Assembly: GCF_049651205.1 (NCBI RefSeq)
Contig: NZ_JBASBR010000015.1
Coordinates: forward strand, 1-64,000
Length of the DNA: 64,000 nt
DNA from: Castellaniella sp049651205
GTDB lineage: Bacteria > Pseudomonadota > Gammaproteobacteria > Burkholderiales > Burkholderiaceae_B
Direction of reading: 5' to 3'
Shown: in pieces, positions 6,960 through 16,262 of the stretch
Layout of the letters: each line of letters opens with the position of its first letter
How positions within the stretch are numbered: the stretch's first letter is position 1
Translations under genes and position numbers: made by a program
Notes under the pieces: model-generated
Databases searched by the model: none
What the model saw: the letters and a program-made list of their open reading frames with translations, nothing else
Told to the model about the DNA's origin: nothing

Positions 6960-9413
6960 TCACACGTCAATATTCCCCGCCTGCAAGGCATGAGCCTCGA
7001 TAAACGCACGCCTGGGCTCTACGTTATCCCCCATCAGCGTCACAAAAATCTCATCGGCGGCAATTGCGTCTTCGATCTGCACGCGCAGCAAGCGGCGTAC
7101 GGTGGGGTCCATGGTGGTTTCCCACAGCTGGCTGGGGTTCATTTCGCCCAGGCCCTTGTAGCGCTGTTTGCTGATGCCGCGTTCGGCCTCGCTGCGCAGC
7201 CAGCGCATCACTTCGCGGAAGTCGGAGACGGACTTTTCTTTGGCCTTGTCGCCAGTGCCGCGACGCACCACGGCGCCTTCGCTGAGCAAGCCCATAAAGG
7301 TTTTTGCCGTGCGCGACAGGACGGCGTAGTCGCCACTGCGCACGAAGTTGCGGTCGAAGGTGCTGACGCGCAGGTTGCCAAAGTGCGGGCGGATGACGGC
7401 CAGGCGCCAGGCTTCTTCGATGTCATCGTACTGTGCTTCCACGTGCACGGCAGCGGGGTCTTCGGGGTCTTTCAGGGCTTTTTCCAGGGCGGCGGCGCTG
7501 TTGCGTGCGGCGGTTTCGTCCATCAGGCTGATGGCAACACCCTCGGCCATGGCGGACAAGGCCCCGGTATCCAGGATGCGGGACAGCCGTGCAATCACGT
7601 TATCGGCCAGCACGTATTGGCGGGCCAAGTCCATCAGTGCGTCGCCCTGGATCGGCTGGGCGTTGGCGCCGGGCACAAGCTCGGTGTCTTTCAGCGCCAG
7701 CTGCAACATAAACTGGGCTTCTTCGGCGTCGTCCTTGAGATAACGCTCTTCGCGGCCAACCTTGACCTTGTACAGCGGTGGCTGCGCAATATACACGTAG
7801 CCGCGCTCGATCAGGGAGGGCATCTGGCGATAGAACAGGGTAAGCAGCAGGGTGCGGATGTGCGCGCCGTCGACGTCGGCGTCAGTCATGATGATGATGC
7901 GGTGATAGCGCAGCTTGTCGACGTTGAAATCGGGCCCGATGCTGGTGCCCAGGGCGGTGATCAGGGTGGTGATCTGTTCGCTGGACAGCAGGCGGTCGAA
8001 GCGTGCTTTTTCTACGTTAAGCACCTTGCCGCGCAAAGGCAAAATAGCCTGAAACTTGCGGTCGCGGCCCTGCTTGGCAGAGCCACCGGCAGAGTCACCC
8101 TCAACGATGTAGAGCTCGCACAGGGCGGGGTCTTTCTCTTGGCAGTCGGCCAGCTTGCCGGGCAGGCCTGCACCCTCCAACACGCTCTTGCGGCGGGTCA
8201 TTTCGCGGGCCTTGCGGGCGGCCTCGCGGGCGCGGGCGGCTTCAACGATCTTGCTGCACAGGGCGCGGGCGTCGTTGGGGTTTTCAAGCAGCCAGGTTTC
8301 CAGGGTGCGGCTGACAGCGTCTTCGACGGCGGGGCGCACTTCGCTGGAGACCAGCTTGTCTTTGGTCTGACTGCTGAACTTGGGCTCGGGCACTTTAACT
8401 GACAGCACGCAGGCCAGGCCTTCGCGCATGTCGTCGCCGGTGGTGTCCACCTTGGCCTTTTTGGCCAGATCGTTGTCGGCGATGTACTTGTTAAGCACGC
8501 GCGTCATGGCGGCCCGCAGGCCGGTTAAATGGGTGCCGCCGTCGCGCTGCGGGATGTTGTTGGTAAAGCACAGCACGGTTTCGGCGTAGCTGTCGTTCCA
8601 TTGCATGGCAACTTCTACGCCACAGCGCGTGCCCCCTGCGTCAGACTCGGTGGAGACGGCAAAGATGTTTTCGTGCAAGGGCGTTTTGGTGCGGTTGATG
8701 TATTGCACAAAGCCTTTGACGCCGCCCAGAAACGCCAGGTTTTCGTCCTGGCCGGTGCGTTCGTCCACCAGGCGGATTTTTACACCGTTGTTAAGAAAGG
8801 ACAGCTCGCGCAGGCGGCGCGCCAGGATATCGTAGGTGTATTCGATGTTGTTGAAGATTTCGGAGTCGGCCAGATACTGCACACGGGTGCCGGTGCGCTC
8901 TGTGGGGCCGGTGATGGCCAGCGGGGCCACGCGGTCGCCGCGGCGGAACTCCATCTCGTGTTCCTGGCCGTTGCGCCAGATGGTCAGGCGCAGCCACTCG
9001 GACAGCGCGTTGACGCAAGATACCCCCACGCCGTGCAGGCCGCCAGACACCTTGTACGAGTTTTGGTCGAACTTGCCGCCGGCGTGCAGCTCGGTCATGA
9101 CGATTTCTGCCGCGCTGCGGTGTTGTTCGTCGTGCTTGTGGATGGCGGTGGGGATGCCCCGGCCATTATCGGTAACCGAGATGCTGTTGTCGGCATGGAT
9201 GCAGACAACGATGTCGTCGCAATACCCTGCCAGGGCTTCGTCAATGGCGTTATCCACAACCTCGAAGACCATATGGTGCAGGCCGGTGCCATCGGAGGTG
9301 TCGCCGATGTACATGCCGGGGCGCTTGCGCACGGCCTCGAGGCCCTTGAGCATCTTGATCGAATCGGCACTGTAACCAGTGGCCGGCGTGTTGGGGGTAG
9401 TGGCTTCTGACAT
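6960..9413 (-). CDS. gyrB: DNA gyrase subunit B
   Basis: This is the 817-residue ATPase subunit of the type II topoisomerase that introduces negative supercoils, acting with GyrA. The N-terminal GHKL ATPase has KRPGMYIGDT and VVDNAIDEALAG, followed by the transducer domain. The TOPRIM motifs are YIVEGDSAGGSAKQGRDR and MTDADVDGAHIRTLLLTLF. The C-terminal tail contains QRYKGLGEMNPSQLWETTMDP. Length and motifs are normal. It is the third gene of the dnaA-dnaN-gyrB set and ends at a clear terminator. A gap of 38 bases separates it from dnaN. Confidence 0.97.
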   Translation of the reverse strand: MSEATTPNTPATGYSADSIKMLKGLEAVRKRPGMYIGDTSDGTGLHHMVFEVVDNAIDEALAGYCDDIVVCIHADNSISVTDNGRGIPTAIHKHDEQHRSAAEIVMTELHAGGKFDQNSYKVSGGLHGVGVSCVNALSEWLRLTIWRNGQEHEMEFRRGDRVAPLAITGPTERTGTRVQYLADSEIFNNIEYTYDILARRLRELSFLNNGVKIRLVDERTGQDENLAFLGGVKGFVQYINRTKTPLHENIFAVSTESDAGGTRCGVEVAMQWNDSYAETVLCFTNNIPQRDGGTHLTGLRAAMTRVLNKYIADNDLAKKAKVDTTGDDMREGLACVLSVKVPEPKFSSQTKDKLVSSEVRPAVEDAVSRTLETWLLENPNDARALCSKIVEAARAREAARKAREMTRRKSVLEGAGLPGKLADCQEKDPALCELYIVEGDSAGGSAKQGRDRKFQAILPLRGKVLNVEKARFDRLLSSEQITTLITALGTSIGPDFNVDKLRYHRIIIMTDADVDGAHIRTLLLTLFYRQMPSLIERGYVYIAQPPLYKVKVGREERYLKDDAEEAQFMLQLALKDTELVPGANAQPIQGDALMDLARQYVLADNVIARLSRILDTGALSAMAEGVAISLMDETAARNSAAALEKALKDPEDPAAVHVEAQYDDIEEAWRLAVIRPHFGNLRVSTFDRNFVRSGDYAVLSRTAKTFMGLLSEGAVVRRGTGDKAKEKSVSDFREVMRWLRSEAERGISKQRYKGLGEMNPSQLWETTMDPTVRRLLRVQIEDAIAADEIFVTLMGDNVEPRRAFIEAHALQAGNIDV

Positions 9414-9451
9414 GAAAATCCTGTGTAAGTATCGGGCGGGCGCGGCGGCGA

Positions 9452-10561
9452 TCAGATGCGCATCGGCATGACGACGTACTTGAATTCTTCGTCGTCGGGC
9501 ACGGTGATCAGGACGGACGCATTGACGTCGGGTTGCACCGACCAGCAGATATCACCGGTTTTGACGTTGGCCAGGACGTCAAGCAGATAGGTGACATTGA
9601 AGGCCACGTCCAGTGACTCTTGTGCGTAGTCCACCTCGAGTTCTTCGCGGGCTTCTTCTTGCTCGGCGTTGGATGAGGAGATGCGCAGCAGGTTGTCTCC
9701 CAGCTGGATCCTGACGCCCTTGAGCTTGTCGGTGGTAAGGATAGCGGCACGCTGGAGGCTGGCTTGCAAGGCGTCGCGGGGGATCTGGACGTGGCGGGTG
9801 TAGCCCGTGGGGATCACCCGTTTGTAGTCTGGGAACTTGCCCTCGACCAGTTTGGAGATGAGCTCGATCTGGCCAAAGGTGAAGCGGATCTGGCCGGTGG
9901 CGAGATCGACCTGCACCGGGGTGTCGTCATCGGCCAGCAGACGTTGCATCTCGTGCACGGTTTTACGCGGGATGATGGCGTCCATCTGCGCGGTCAGGCC
10001 GTCTACAGTGGCACCGCTATGGGCCAGGCGGTGGCCATCGGTGGAGACGGCGCGCACGTGGCCGGGCTCGAGCACCAGCAGCAGGCCATTGAGGTAATAG
10101 CGGATGTCTTGCTGCGCCATCGAGAAGTGCACCTGATTGAACAGTTGCTTGAGCGCTTTTTGCGGCATCGAGAACGATGCATCCCATTGCTGGACTTGCG
10201 ATACCGTGGGGTAGTCGGTGGCGCTGAGCGTTTGCAAGGCAAAACGGCTGCGGCCTGCCTGCACGGTCAGTTTGTTTTCGTCCAGCGACAGGCGAACATC
10301 ACCGGATTCGGGCAGGGCGCGAAGAATATCCAGAAACTTGCGTGCCGCGACAGTAGTGGACTGCGTTTCGTCGCCCACGCCGAAGTCGGCCTGGGTGGTG
10401 ATCTGTACTTCGAGATCATTGGCCAGGAAAGACACTTGCGAGCCATTTTTGCGGATCAGCACGTTGGCCAAAATGGGCAAGGTGTTGCGGCGTTCGACGA
10501 TGCCGACCACGGTTGTCAGGGGCTTGAGCACAGCATCGCGGGTGGCTTGGATCAGTAGCAT
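9452..10561 (-). CDS. dnaN: DNA polymerase III beta sliding clamp
   Basis: This is the 369-residue sliding clamp that tethers DNA polymerase III and other polymerases to DNA as a ring-shaped dimer. The N-terminal LLKPLTTVVGIVERRNTLPILANVLI-type opening is characteristic (here MLLIQATRDAVLKP) and the C-terminus ends YVVMPMRI as in the family. It starts five bases after the dnaA stop, so the two are almost certainly co-transcribed. Length is standard for betaproteobacteria. Confidence 0.97.
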   Translation of the reverse strand: MLLIQATRDAVLKPLTTVVGIVERRNTLPILANVLIRKNGSQVSFLANDLEVQITTQADFGVGDETQSTTVAARKFLDILRALPESGDVRLSLDENKLTVQAGRSRFALQTLSATDYPTVSQVQQWDASFSMPQKALKQLFNQVHFSMAQQDIRYYLNGLLLVLEPGHVRAVSTDGHRLAHSGATVDGLTAQMDAIIPRKTVHEMQRLLADDDTPVQVDLATGQIRFTFGQIELISKLVEGKFPDYKRVIPTGYTRHVQIPRDALQASLQRAAILTTDKLKGVRIQLGDNLLRISSSNAEQEEAREELEVDYAQESLDVAFNVTYLLDVLANVKTGDICWSVQPDVNASVLITVPDDEEFKYVVMPMRI

Positions 10562-10566
10562 GTGTC

Positions 10567-11994
10567 TTATCCTTTGAGCGTTTGTTCGAGTACGTGAAGT
10601 GCGTGATTAAGTTCAGTTTGCTTGGCGCGCAAATCGGTGATTTTGCGCACGGCGTGTAATACAGTGGTGTGGTCGCGCCCACCAAAAAGGTCGCCGATTT
10701 CGGGCAGGCTTTTTTGTGTGAGCTCTTTGGCCAGATACATGGCGATCTGGCGGGGCACTGCAATATTGGCCGGCCGCCGTTTCGAGTACATATCGGCGAC
10801 CTTGATTTTATAGAAATCTGCCACGGTCTTCTGGATGTTCTCGACGGTGATCTGGCTATTGGAGACCGACAGCAAATCCTTGAGTGCTTCTTTGCAGACT
10901 TCGACGGTCAGTACCTCGCGGCCGTGAAAGCGGGCGTAGGCGGATACCTTGCGCAAGGCGCCTTCAAGCTCGCGCACGTTGCTGCGCAGGTGCTTGGCGA
11001 TAAAGAACGCCACTTCTTCGGGCATGGTGATGCCCTCGGTTTGCGCTTTACGCAGCAAAATGGCTACCCGCATTTCGAGCTCGGGTGGCTCGATGGCCAC
11101 TGTAAGACCGGAATCAAACCGGGAGATCAGCCGGCTGTCGATGTTGGCGAGCTCTTTGGGGTAGGTATCCGAGGTAATGATGATTTGCTTGCGCTGCGCC
11201 ACCATGGCCTCAAACGCATAGAAGAACTCTTCTTGCGTGCGGTTTTTGCCGGCAAAAAACTGAATATCGTCGATCAGCAGAAGATCCAGCGAGTGGTAAT
11301 AGCGCTTGAAATCATCAAACGCCCGGCGCTGATATGCCTTGACCACATCAGAGACGTATTGGTCGGCATGCACATAGCGGATGCGCGGGCTGGTGCCACT
11401 GGCCAACAGAGCATTGCCGATGGCGTGGATCAGGTGGGTTTTGCCCAGGCCCACGCCACCGTACAGAAACAGCGGGTTGTAGGACACGCCCGGGTTTTCT
11501 GCCACCTGCATGGCGGCAGCACGCGCCAGCTGGTTGGCTTTACCGATCACGAAGTTATCGAACGTGAGATCGAGATTAAGCCGCGAACGGTCTTGCATGG
11601 CTTCGTCAGTAGCGGCATGCACGACGGAAGGCGGCGCAGCCGGGGTGGCCGTGTGGGCGCTTTGGTTGCTGACGCCCACCGGAGGCGTGCCGCTGGATGG
11701 CGCCGGCGAGCGGGGATTGCTTGCTGTGGGCCGGGCAGGGGCAGCCCCCAGCTCGAACTGAACCTGCACCGATTGGGAGAACCAGTCGCTGGCCAGGGAT
11801 TCGAGGCGGGTAGAAAAGTTTTTGCGCACCCAATCCAGCTTGAAGCGATTGGGCGCAGCGACTCTCAGGATCGCCAGCTCTTCGTCGTAGTCGAGAGGAA
11901 CCAGGGGTTTGATCCAGGCGCTGATTTGCTGAGGGGGAAGTTCCTGCTCCAGTTGCTGGAGACAGGCCTGCCAGAATTCATTCATAGATATCAT
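10567..11994 (-). CDS. dnaA: Chromosomal replication initiator DnaA
   Basis: DnaA binds DnaA boxes in oriC, melts the origin and loads DnaB. Domain I begins MNEFWQACLQQLEQELPPQQISAW. The AAA domain has Walker A GGVGLGKTH and Walker B LLLIDDIQFF. The C-terminal DNA-binding signature is GGRDHTTVLHAVRKI. The open frame extends upstream to 12384, but that part overlaps the origin and rpmH and is not homologous to DnaA. I chose ATG 11994 (MISMNEFW, 475 residues), which has GAGG about nine bases upstream. ATG 11985 (MNEFW) matches most relatives and is the alternative. A low-complexity linker rich in A, P and S separates domains I and III. Confidence 0.95.
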   Translation of the reverse strand: MISMNEFWQACLQQLEQELPPQQISAWIKPLVPLDYDEELAILRVAAPNRFKLDWVRKNFSTRLESLASDWFSQSVQVQFELGAAPARPTASNPRSPAPSSGTPPVGVSNQSAHTATPAAPPSVVHAATDEAMQDRSRLNLDLTFDNFVIGKANQLARAAAMQVAENPGVSYNPLFLYGGVGLGKTHLIHAIGNALLASGTSPRIRYVHADQYVSDVVKAYQRRAFDDFKRYYHSLDLLLIDDIQFFAGKNRTQEEFFYAFEAMVAQRKQIIITSDTYPKELANIDSRLISRFDSGLTVAIEPPELEMRVAILLRKAQTEGITMPEEVAFFIAKHLRSNVRELEGALRKVSAYARFHGREVLTVEVCKEALKDLLSVSNSQITVENIQKTVADFYKIKVADMYSKRRPANIAVPRQIAMYLAKELTQKSLPEIGDLFGGRDHTTVLHAVRKITDLRAKQTELNHALHVLEQTLKG

Positions 11995-12165
11995 CGTGCG
12001 AAACCTCGATTCTACCCTTTCCCGAGGCAAGTTATCCACAGGACGGGTGCCTGCGTTTGGATACAGCAGGGGATAACTACGCATGTGATTGACGAAGTGC
12101 TCAAAATTTGTTGAAATAGTGGGCTTTTCTGTATCTTTTACCACCCAAGCTCTTTTGGATTCGCC
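11995..12165. other. Probable chromosomal replication origin (oriC)
   Basis: This is the divergent gap between dnaA and rpmH, the usual origin position in many proteobacteria. A perfect DnaA box TTATCCACA lies at 12032-12040. An inverted, degenerate box (GGGGATAAC, complement TTATCCCC) lies at about 12070-12078. An AT-rich stretch follows (about 12100-12150). It also must hold the divergent promoters of dnaA and rpmH. With only one perfect box in 171 bp, part of the origin may lie elsewhere. Confidence 0.65.
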
Positions 12166-12300
12166 ATGAAACGCACTTTTCAGCCTTCTGTAACCCGCCG
12201 CAAGCGCACTCACGGGTTTCGTGTCCGCATGAAGACGCGTGCGGGCCGTGCCGTCCTTAGCGCCCGCCGCGCCAAGGGCCGCAAGCGCCTGGCCGTCTAA
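12166..12300 (+). CDS. rpmH: Ribosomal protein L34
   Basis: This is the 44-residue L34 protein of the large ribosomal subunit. It starts MKRTFQPS and continues with the invariant TRRKRTHGFRVRM and GRAVLSARRAKGRKRL. It is very basic, as expected. Its stop codon is immediately followed by the leader of rnpA, the standard gene pair. Confidence 0.97.
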   Translation: MKRTFQPSVTRRKRTHGFRVRMKTRAGRAVLSARRAKGRKRLAV

Positions 12301-12348
12301 TTGCCTGTCGCGCACAGCCCTTTGCCGGGCATGTGCGACAGCGTTGCC

Positions 12349-12708
12349 ATGCCTTCCGACTTTCCCTCGGCGGCCCGGCTGCATCGCCCCTCGGAATACA
12401 CCGCAGCCTTAAAGGGCAGGCGTGTCGCTCGAGGGGCTTTGTTCGTTGTTTCCAGTTCGCGTAATACAGCGGCATCGCCGGCCCGGTTGGGCTTGGTGGT
12501 GCCCAAGCGATACGCGCCACTGGCGGTAACCCGAAACGCCATCAAGCGGGTCATCCGCGAGGCCTTCCGCATGCGGCGGGCCACGCTTCCCGAAGGTGAT
12601 CTGGTGTTTCGTCTGGTTAATCGGCCACAGCTGGCCAGCCTGACACAGCTCAAGCGCCAGGTGCGTGCCGAAGCCGACCAGCTCCTCGACCGGATCGTCC
12701 GATGCTGA
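12349..12708 (+). CDS. rnpA: Ribonuclease P protein component
   Basis: This is the 119-residue protein subunit that helps the RNase P RNA cut the 5' leaders of precursor tRNAs. The family motif TRNAIKRVIREAFRMRR is intact, as is the opening ARLHRPSEYTAAL. I chose ATG 12349 (MPSDFPSAARLHRPSEY) because it gives the family's usual N-terminus. ATG 12331 or TTG 12301, directly after rpmH, are less likely alternatives. Its 3' end overlaps yidD by seven bases, indicating translational coupling. Confidence 0.9.
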   Translation: MPSDFPSAARLHRPSEYTAALKGRRVARGALFVVSSSRNTAASPARLGLVVPKRYAPLAVTRNAIKRVIREAFRMRRATLPEGDLVFRLVNRPQLASLTQLKRQVRAEADQLLDRIVRC

Positions 12709-12923
12709 TACGGTCTTTGTTTATTGCACCGATCCGCTTCTATCGGTATTTTTTAAGCCCGTGGGTGGGGCAGCAGTGCCGTTTTACGCCCACGTGCTCG
12801 GCCTACACCATCGAGGCCATCGAAACACATGGCGTGCTGCGCGGCATCTGGCTGGGCATGCGCCGCATCGCACGGTGTCATCCGGGTTGCCCCGGGGGAC
12901 ACGACCCCGTACCGCCAGCCTGA
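12702..12923 (+). CDS. yidD: Membrane protein insertion efficiency factor YidD
   Basis: This 73-residue protein has the conserved core YFLSPWVGQQCRFTPTCSAYTIEAIETHG and the later CHPGCPGGHDPVP. YidD is a small inner-membrane-associated protein that helps YidC insert membrane proteins. It overlaps rnpA and lies just upstream of yidC, the classic order. Confidence 0.93.
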   Translation: MLIRSLFIAPIRFYRYFLSPWVGQQCRFTPTCSAYTIEAIETHGVLRGIWLGMRRIARCHPGCPGGHDPVPPA

Positions 12924-13025
12924 CGGCTGATTGTGGGCCTTGTCGGCCCAAGATCAAGTTCTTGTCAGCCACCCTGCGTTAAACTGGTGGGCTTTTGCTC
13001 CGACCTCACTCGAATACAGGCGCCA

Positions 13026-14774
13026 ATGGACATTCGACGCACCATCCTCTGGATGATTTTCTCTTTTTCGCTTCTGCTGTTGTGGAACAACTGGCAGATG
13101 TATCAGGGCCAGCCATCGCTGTTTTCTGTGGCGCCTCCGGCAACCGAGGCCAGCAAGACGGCGTCTGGCGCAGATGCACCCGCAGGCACGCCTGCCGGGC
13201 AAACAGGTGTGCCCACCGCTGCGGCGGGCAGCACCAGCGCGCCGGCCAACGTTCCGTCAGCCGATACCATTCCCCAGGGTCAGCCTGTGCACGTCAAAAC
13301 CGATGTGTACGACCTCACCTTTGATACGCATGGGGCCCAGCTGGTACGCGCCGAGTTGCTGAAATACAAAAATCAGGACACCACCACCGGCATCCTGCCG
13401 TGGTTCAAGGGCTTGATGGGTAAAAAGCCTGGGCAAGATCCTGCGGAGTCCATGTTCCTGCTAAATAATCAGCCAGGCGACACCTATGTGGCGCAAACCG
13501 GCCTGGTGGGGGCTCCGCAAGGAGACAGCTATCCCACGCATCTCACCCCGTTTACGGTGGTGGGCGCGGGCCCGGTGGTCAAGGACAGCAAGACGCAGAT
13601 CTCGTTTGAGGCGACATCCGGGCAAGTACGGGTGGTCAAAACCTTCACGTTGTCGCCGGATAGCTACGATATCCACGTGCGCAACGACGTCTACAACCTG
13701 GGCGATCAGCCGATCAACCCGTCTTTGTATTTGCAGCTGACGCGCGACGGCCACGAGCCGGCCAACACCACTGGGTTCTACAGCACCTTTACCGGCCCGG
13801 CCGTGTATTCGTCCGAGGATAAATTCCAGAAGATCTCCTTCGAGGACATCACCAAGCAAAAGGCCAGCTATACCCAAAAAGCCGATAACGGTTGGATCGG
13901 GATGGTGCAGCATTACTTTGCAACGGCCTGGGTGCCTCAGCAAGGTACCGTGCGCACCAACCAGGCGCTGGCACTGCCCGATGGCCTGTTTGCAATCCGC
14001 ACCATCGAGTCCGTCGGCACGATTGCTCCGGGCCAGCACACCTCCGTCGATGCGCAGTTGTGGGTGGGTCCGCAAGACCAGCACGCAATGAGCACTGTGG
14101 CGCCGGGCCTGGATCTGGTTGTGGATTATGGCTGGGTCACCATCATCGCCAAGCCGATGTTCAAGTTCATGATCTGGCTGCATGGTCTGGTGGGCAACTG
14201 GGGCTGGACCATCGTTCTGCTGACGCTGCTCATCAAGCTGGTGTTCTACCCGCTGTCGGCGGCCAGCTATCGGTCGATGGCCAAGATGAAGCTGGTTGCG
14301 CCGCGCATGAAGCACCTGAAAGAAAAATTCGGTGACGACAAGGCCAAGATGAACGCGGCCATGATGGAGATGTACCGCACCGAGAAGATCAATCCGCTGG
14401 GCGGTTGTCTGCCCATGGTGGTGCAGATCCCGGTGTTCATCGCGCTGTACTGGGTGCTGCTGGGCAGCGTCGAGATGCGCGGTGCGCCGTGGATCCTCTG
14501 GATCCACGATCTCTCCATCAGCGATCCCTGGTTCATTCTGCCGGCATTCATGATGCTGACGATGTTCCTGCAGATCAAGCTCAACCCCACGCCGCCCGAT
14601 CCCACCCAGGCCAGGATCATGATGATCATGCCCCTGGTGTTTGGCGGGATGATGTTCCTGTTTCCTGCGGGTCTGGTGCTGTACTGGTGCGTCAACAACA
14701 CGGTGTCCATCATCCAGCAACGCGTCATCATGAGCCGCCTGGATAAAGAAAAGGCAGCGCTGGCGTCCAGCTGA
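13026..14774 (+). CDS. yidC: Membrane protein insertase YidC
   Basis: This 582-residue inner-membrane insertase and chaperone works alone or with SecYEG. The N-terminal membrane anchor is ILWMIFSFSLLLLWNNW. A proline/alanine-rich linker follows, then the large periplasmic domain (about 75-360). The conserved C-terminal membrane core includes NWGWTIVLLTLLIKLVFYPLS, INPLGGCLPMVVQIPVFIALYWVL and FPAGLVLYWCVNN. The start at 13026 (MDIRRTILW) gives the family N-terminus, although the frame is open to 12933. mnmE starts four bases after the stop. Confidence 0.96.
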   Translation: MDIRRTILWMIFSFSLLLLWNNWQMYQGQPSLFSVAPPATEASKTASGADAPAGTPAGQTGVPTAAAGSTSAPANVPSADTIPQGQPVHVKTDVYDLTFDTHGAQLVRAELLKYKNQDTTTGILPWFKGLMGKKPGQDPAESMFLLNNQPGDTYVAQTGLVGAPQGDSYPTHLTPFTVVGAGPVVKDSKTQISFEATSGQVRVVKTFTLSPDSYDIHVRNDVYNLGDQPINPSLYLQLTRDGHEPANTTGFYSTFTGPAVYSSEDKFQKISFEDITKQKASYTQKADNGWIGMVQHYFATAWVPQQGTVRTNQALALPDGLFAIRTIESVGTIAPGQHTSVDAQLWVGPQDQHAMSTVAPGLDLVVDYGWVTIIAKPMFKFMIWLHGLVGNWGWTIVLLTLLIKLVFYPLSAASYRSMAKMKLVAPRMKHLKEKFGDDKAKMNAAMMEMYRTEKINPLGGCLPMVVQIPVFIALYWVLLGSVEMRGAPWILWIHDLSISDPWFILPAFMMLTMFLQIKLNPTPPDPTQARIMMIMPLVFGGMMFLFPAGLVLYWCVNNTVSIIQQRVIMSRLDKEKAALASS

Positions 14775-14778
14775 TGCC

Positions 14779-16239
14779 ATGAGCGCATCATCCACCGACC
14801 CCATCATTGCCATCGCCACCGCCCCTGGGCGCGGGGGCATTGGCGTGATCCGGGTGTCGGGCCCCAGCCTGCAGGCCTGGGCCGGTGTTTTATGTGGGCA
14901 GGCACTCAAGCCCCGGCATGCGCACTATTTACCGTTTCGCACGCAAGACGGCGAGACCCTCGATGAAGGCCTTGCGCTGTTTTTTCCGGGTCCGCATTCG
15001 TACACCGGCGAAGACGTACTCGAACTTCAGGGCCATGGCGGCCCTGCGGTGCTGCGCCGGGTGCTTGAAGACTGCCTGGCACGAGGCACGGACATCGGGC
15101 TGCGTCTGGCCCAGCCGGGCGAATTTACCCAAAGAGCTTTTCTAAACGACCGCCTGGACCTTGCTCAGGCCGAAGCCGTGGCCGATCTGATCGAAGCCAG
15201 CTCGACGGCGGCTGCCCGCAGTGCCATGGCCTCGCTCTCGGGGGTGTTCTCTGCCGAAATCCAGGCCCTGAGCGAGCGCATTGTGCAGCTGCGCATGCTG
15301 GTTGAGGCCACACTGGATTTTCCTGAAGAAGAAATCGACTTTCTTGAAACCTATCAGGCGGCCGCCCGCCTGGATGGGATCCGCACGGCGCTGGACGAGG
15401 TGCTGAACACGGCGCGCCAGGGCCTGGTGCTGCGCGAAGGCCTGCACGTGGTGCTGGCCGGCCAGCCCAATGTGGGTAAATCCAGTTTGCTCAATGCCCT
15501 GGCGGGCGAAGACGTGGCCATCGTGACACCCATTGCGGGCACCACGCGGGACCGCGTGATCCAGCAGGTTCATATCGATGGCATCCCGCTGCACATCGTG
15601 GATACGGCGGGTTTGCGTGAAACCGAAGACACCGTCGAGCGCATCGGCATCGAGCGCAGCTGGGCCGAAATTGGCCGCGCACAAGTGATTGTGCACCTGC
15701 AGGATGCACGCCATCCCGACGACCCCCTGGATGTGGAAATCGTCAAACGGTTGCCGGCCGGCACGCCTGTGCTGCGGGTGCTGAACAAGGCTGATCTGCT
15801 GGCTGCCGGGGCAAAGGGGCTGGGCGCGCAAGGTCTTGGTGTGCATGGTGCGCCAGAAGATCAGCCTGGCGCATACCTGCCTGAACCGCCTGCACCCGCA
15901 GGGGCCACGTCTGCGGCCCCTGCGGTGCAGCTGCTGCAGGTCTCGGCCAAAACCGGCCTGGGGCTGGATGCCCTGCGTGCCCGCCTGCTGGAGATTGCCG
16001 GCTGGACACCCGGGGCAGAGTCGCCCTGGCTGGCCCGCGAGCGCCATGTTCGGGCACTGGAGCAGGCCCGCGAACACCTGCAACTGGCCAATGAACACGC
16101 ATCGCACAGCGACCAAGTACTGGATCTGTTTGCCGAAGAACTGCGCCTGGCCCACGAAAGCCTGTGCGAGATCACGGGCCAATTTACCAGCGATGATCTT
16201 CTGGGCGAGATCTTCTCGCGGTTTTGCATCGGGAAGTAA
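14779..16239 (+). CDS. mnmE: tRNA modification GTPase MnmE
   Basis: With MnmG, MnmE makes the 5-carboxymethylaminomethyl group on wobble uridine 34 of several tRNAs. The N-terminal tetrahydrofolate-binding domain starts DPIIAIATAPGRGGIGVIRVSG. The G domain has GQPNVGKSSLLNALAG, DTAGLRETED and NKAD, and the C-terminal FCIGK motif is present. At 486 residues it is about 30-40 longer than usual. The excess lies between NKAD and the SAKTG motif as a glycine-, alanine- and proline-rich stretch (about 345-390). It overlaps no neighbour and follows yidC closely. Confidence 0.96.
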   Translation: MSASSTDPIIAIATAPGRGGIGVIRVSGPSLQAWAGVLCGQALKPRHAHYLPFRTQDGETLDEGLALFFPGPHSYTGEDVLELQGHGGPAVLRRVLEDCLARGTDIGLRLAQPGEFTQRAFLNDRLDLAQAEAVADLIEASSTAAARSAMASLSGVFSAEIQALSERIVQLRMLVEATLDFPEEEIDFLETYQAAARLDGIRTALDEVLNTARQGLVLREGLHVVLAGQPNVGKSSLLNALAGEDVAIVTPIAGTTRDRVIQQVHIDGIPLHIVDTAGLRETEDTVERIGIERSWAEIGRAQVIVHLQDARHPDDPLDVEIVKRLPAGTPVLRVLNKADLLAAGAKGLGAQGLGVHGAPEDQPGAYLPEPPAPAGATSAAPAVQLLQVSAKTGLGLDALRARLLEIAGWTPGAESPWLARERHVRALEQAREHLQLANEHASHSDQVLDLFAEELRLAHESLCEITGQFTSDDLLGEIFSRFCIGK

Positions 16240-16262
16240 ACCGATGCCCGGGGTGTGCAGGT

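Noticed and set aside
6903..8402. 499-codon plus-strand open frame across gyrB
   Set aside because: It is the antisense of a highly conserved gyrB and has the composition expected of an antisense frame in GC-rich coding DNA.
11995..12384. N-terminal extension of dnaA by about 130 codons
   Set aside because: It would cover the origin and rpmH. DnaA homology begins at MNEFW, and a ribosome site supports the start at 11994.
13461..14909. 482-codon minus-strand frame opposite yidC
   Set aside because: It is rich in histidine and glutamine as antisense frames of GC-rich genes are, and yidC on the other strand is complete.
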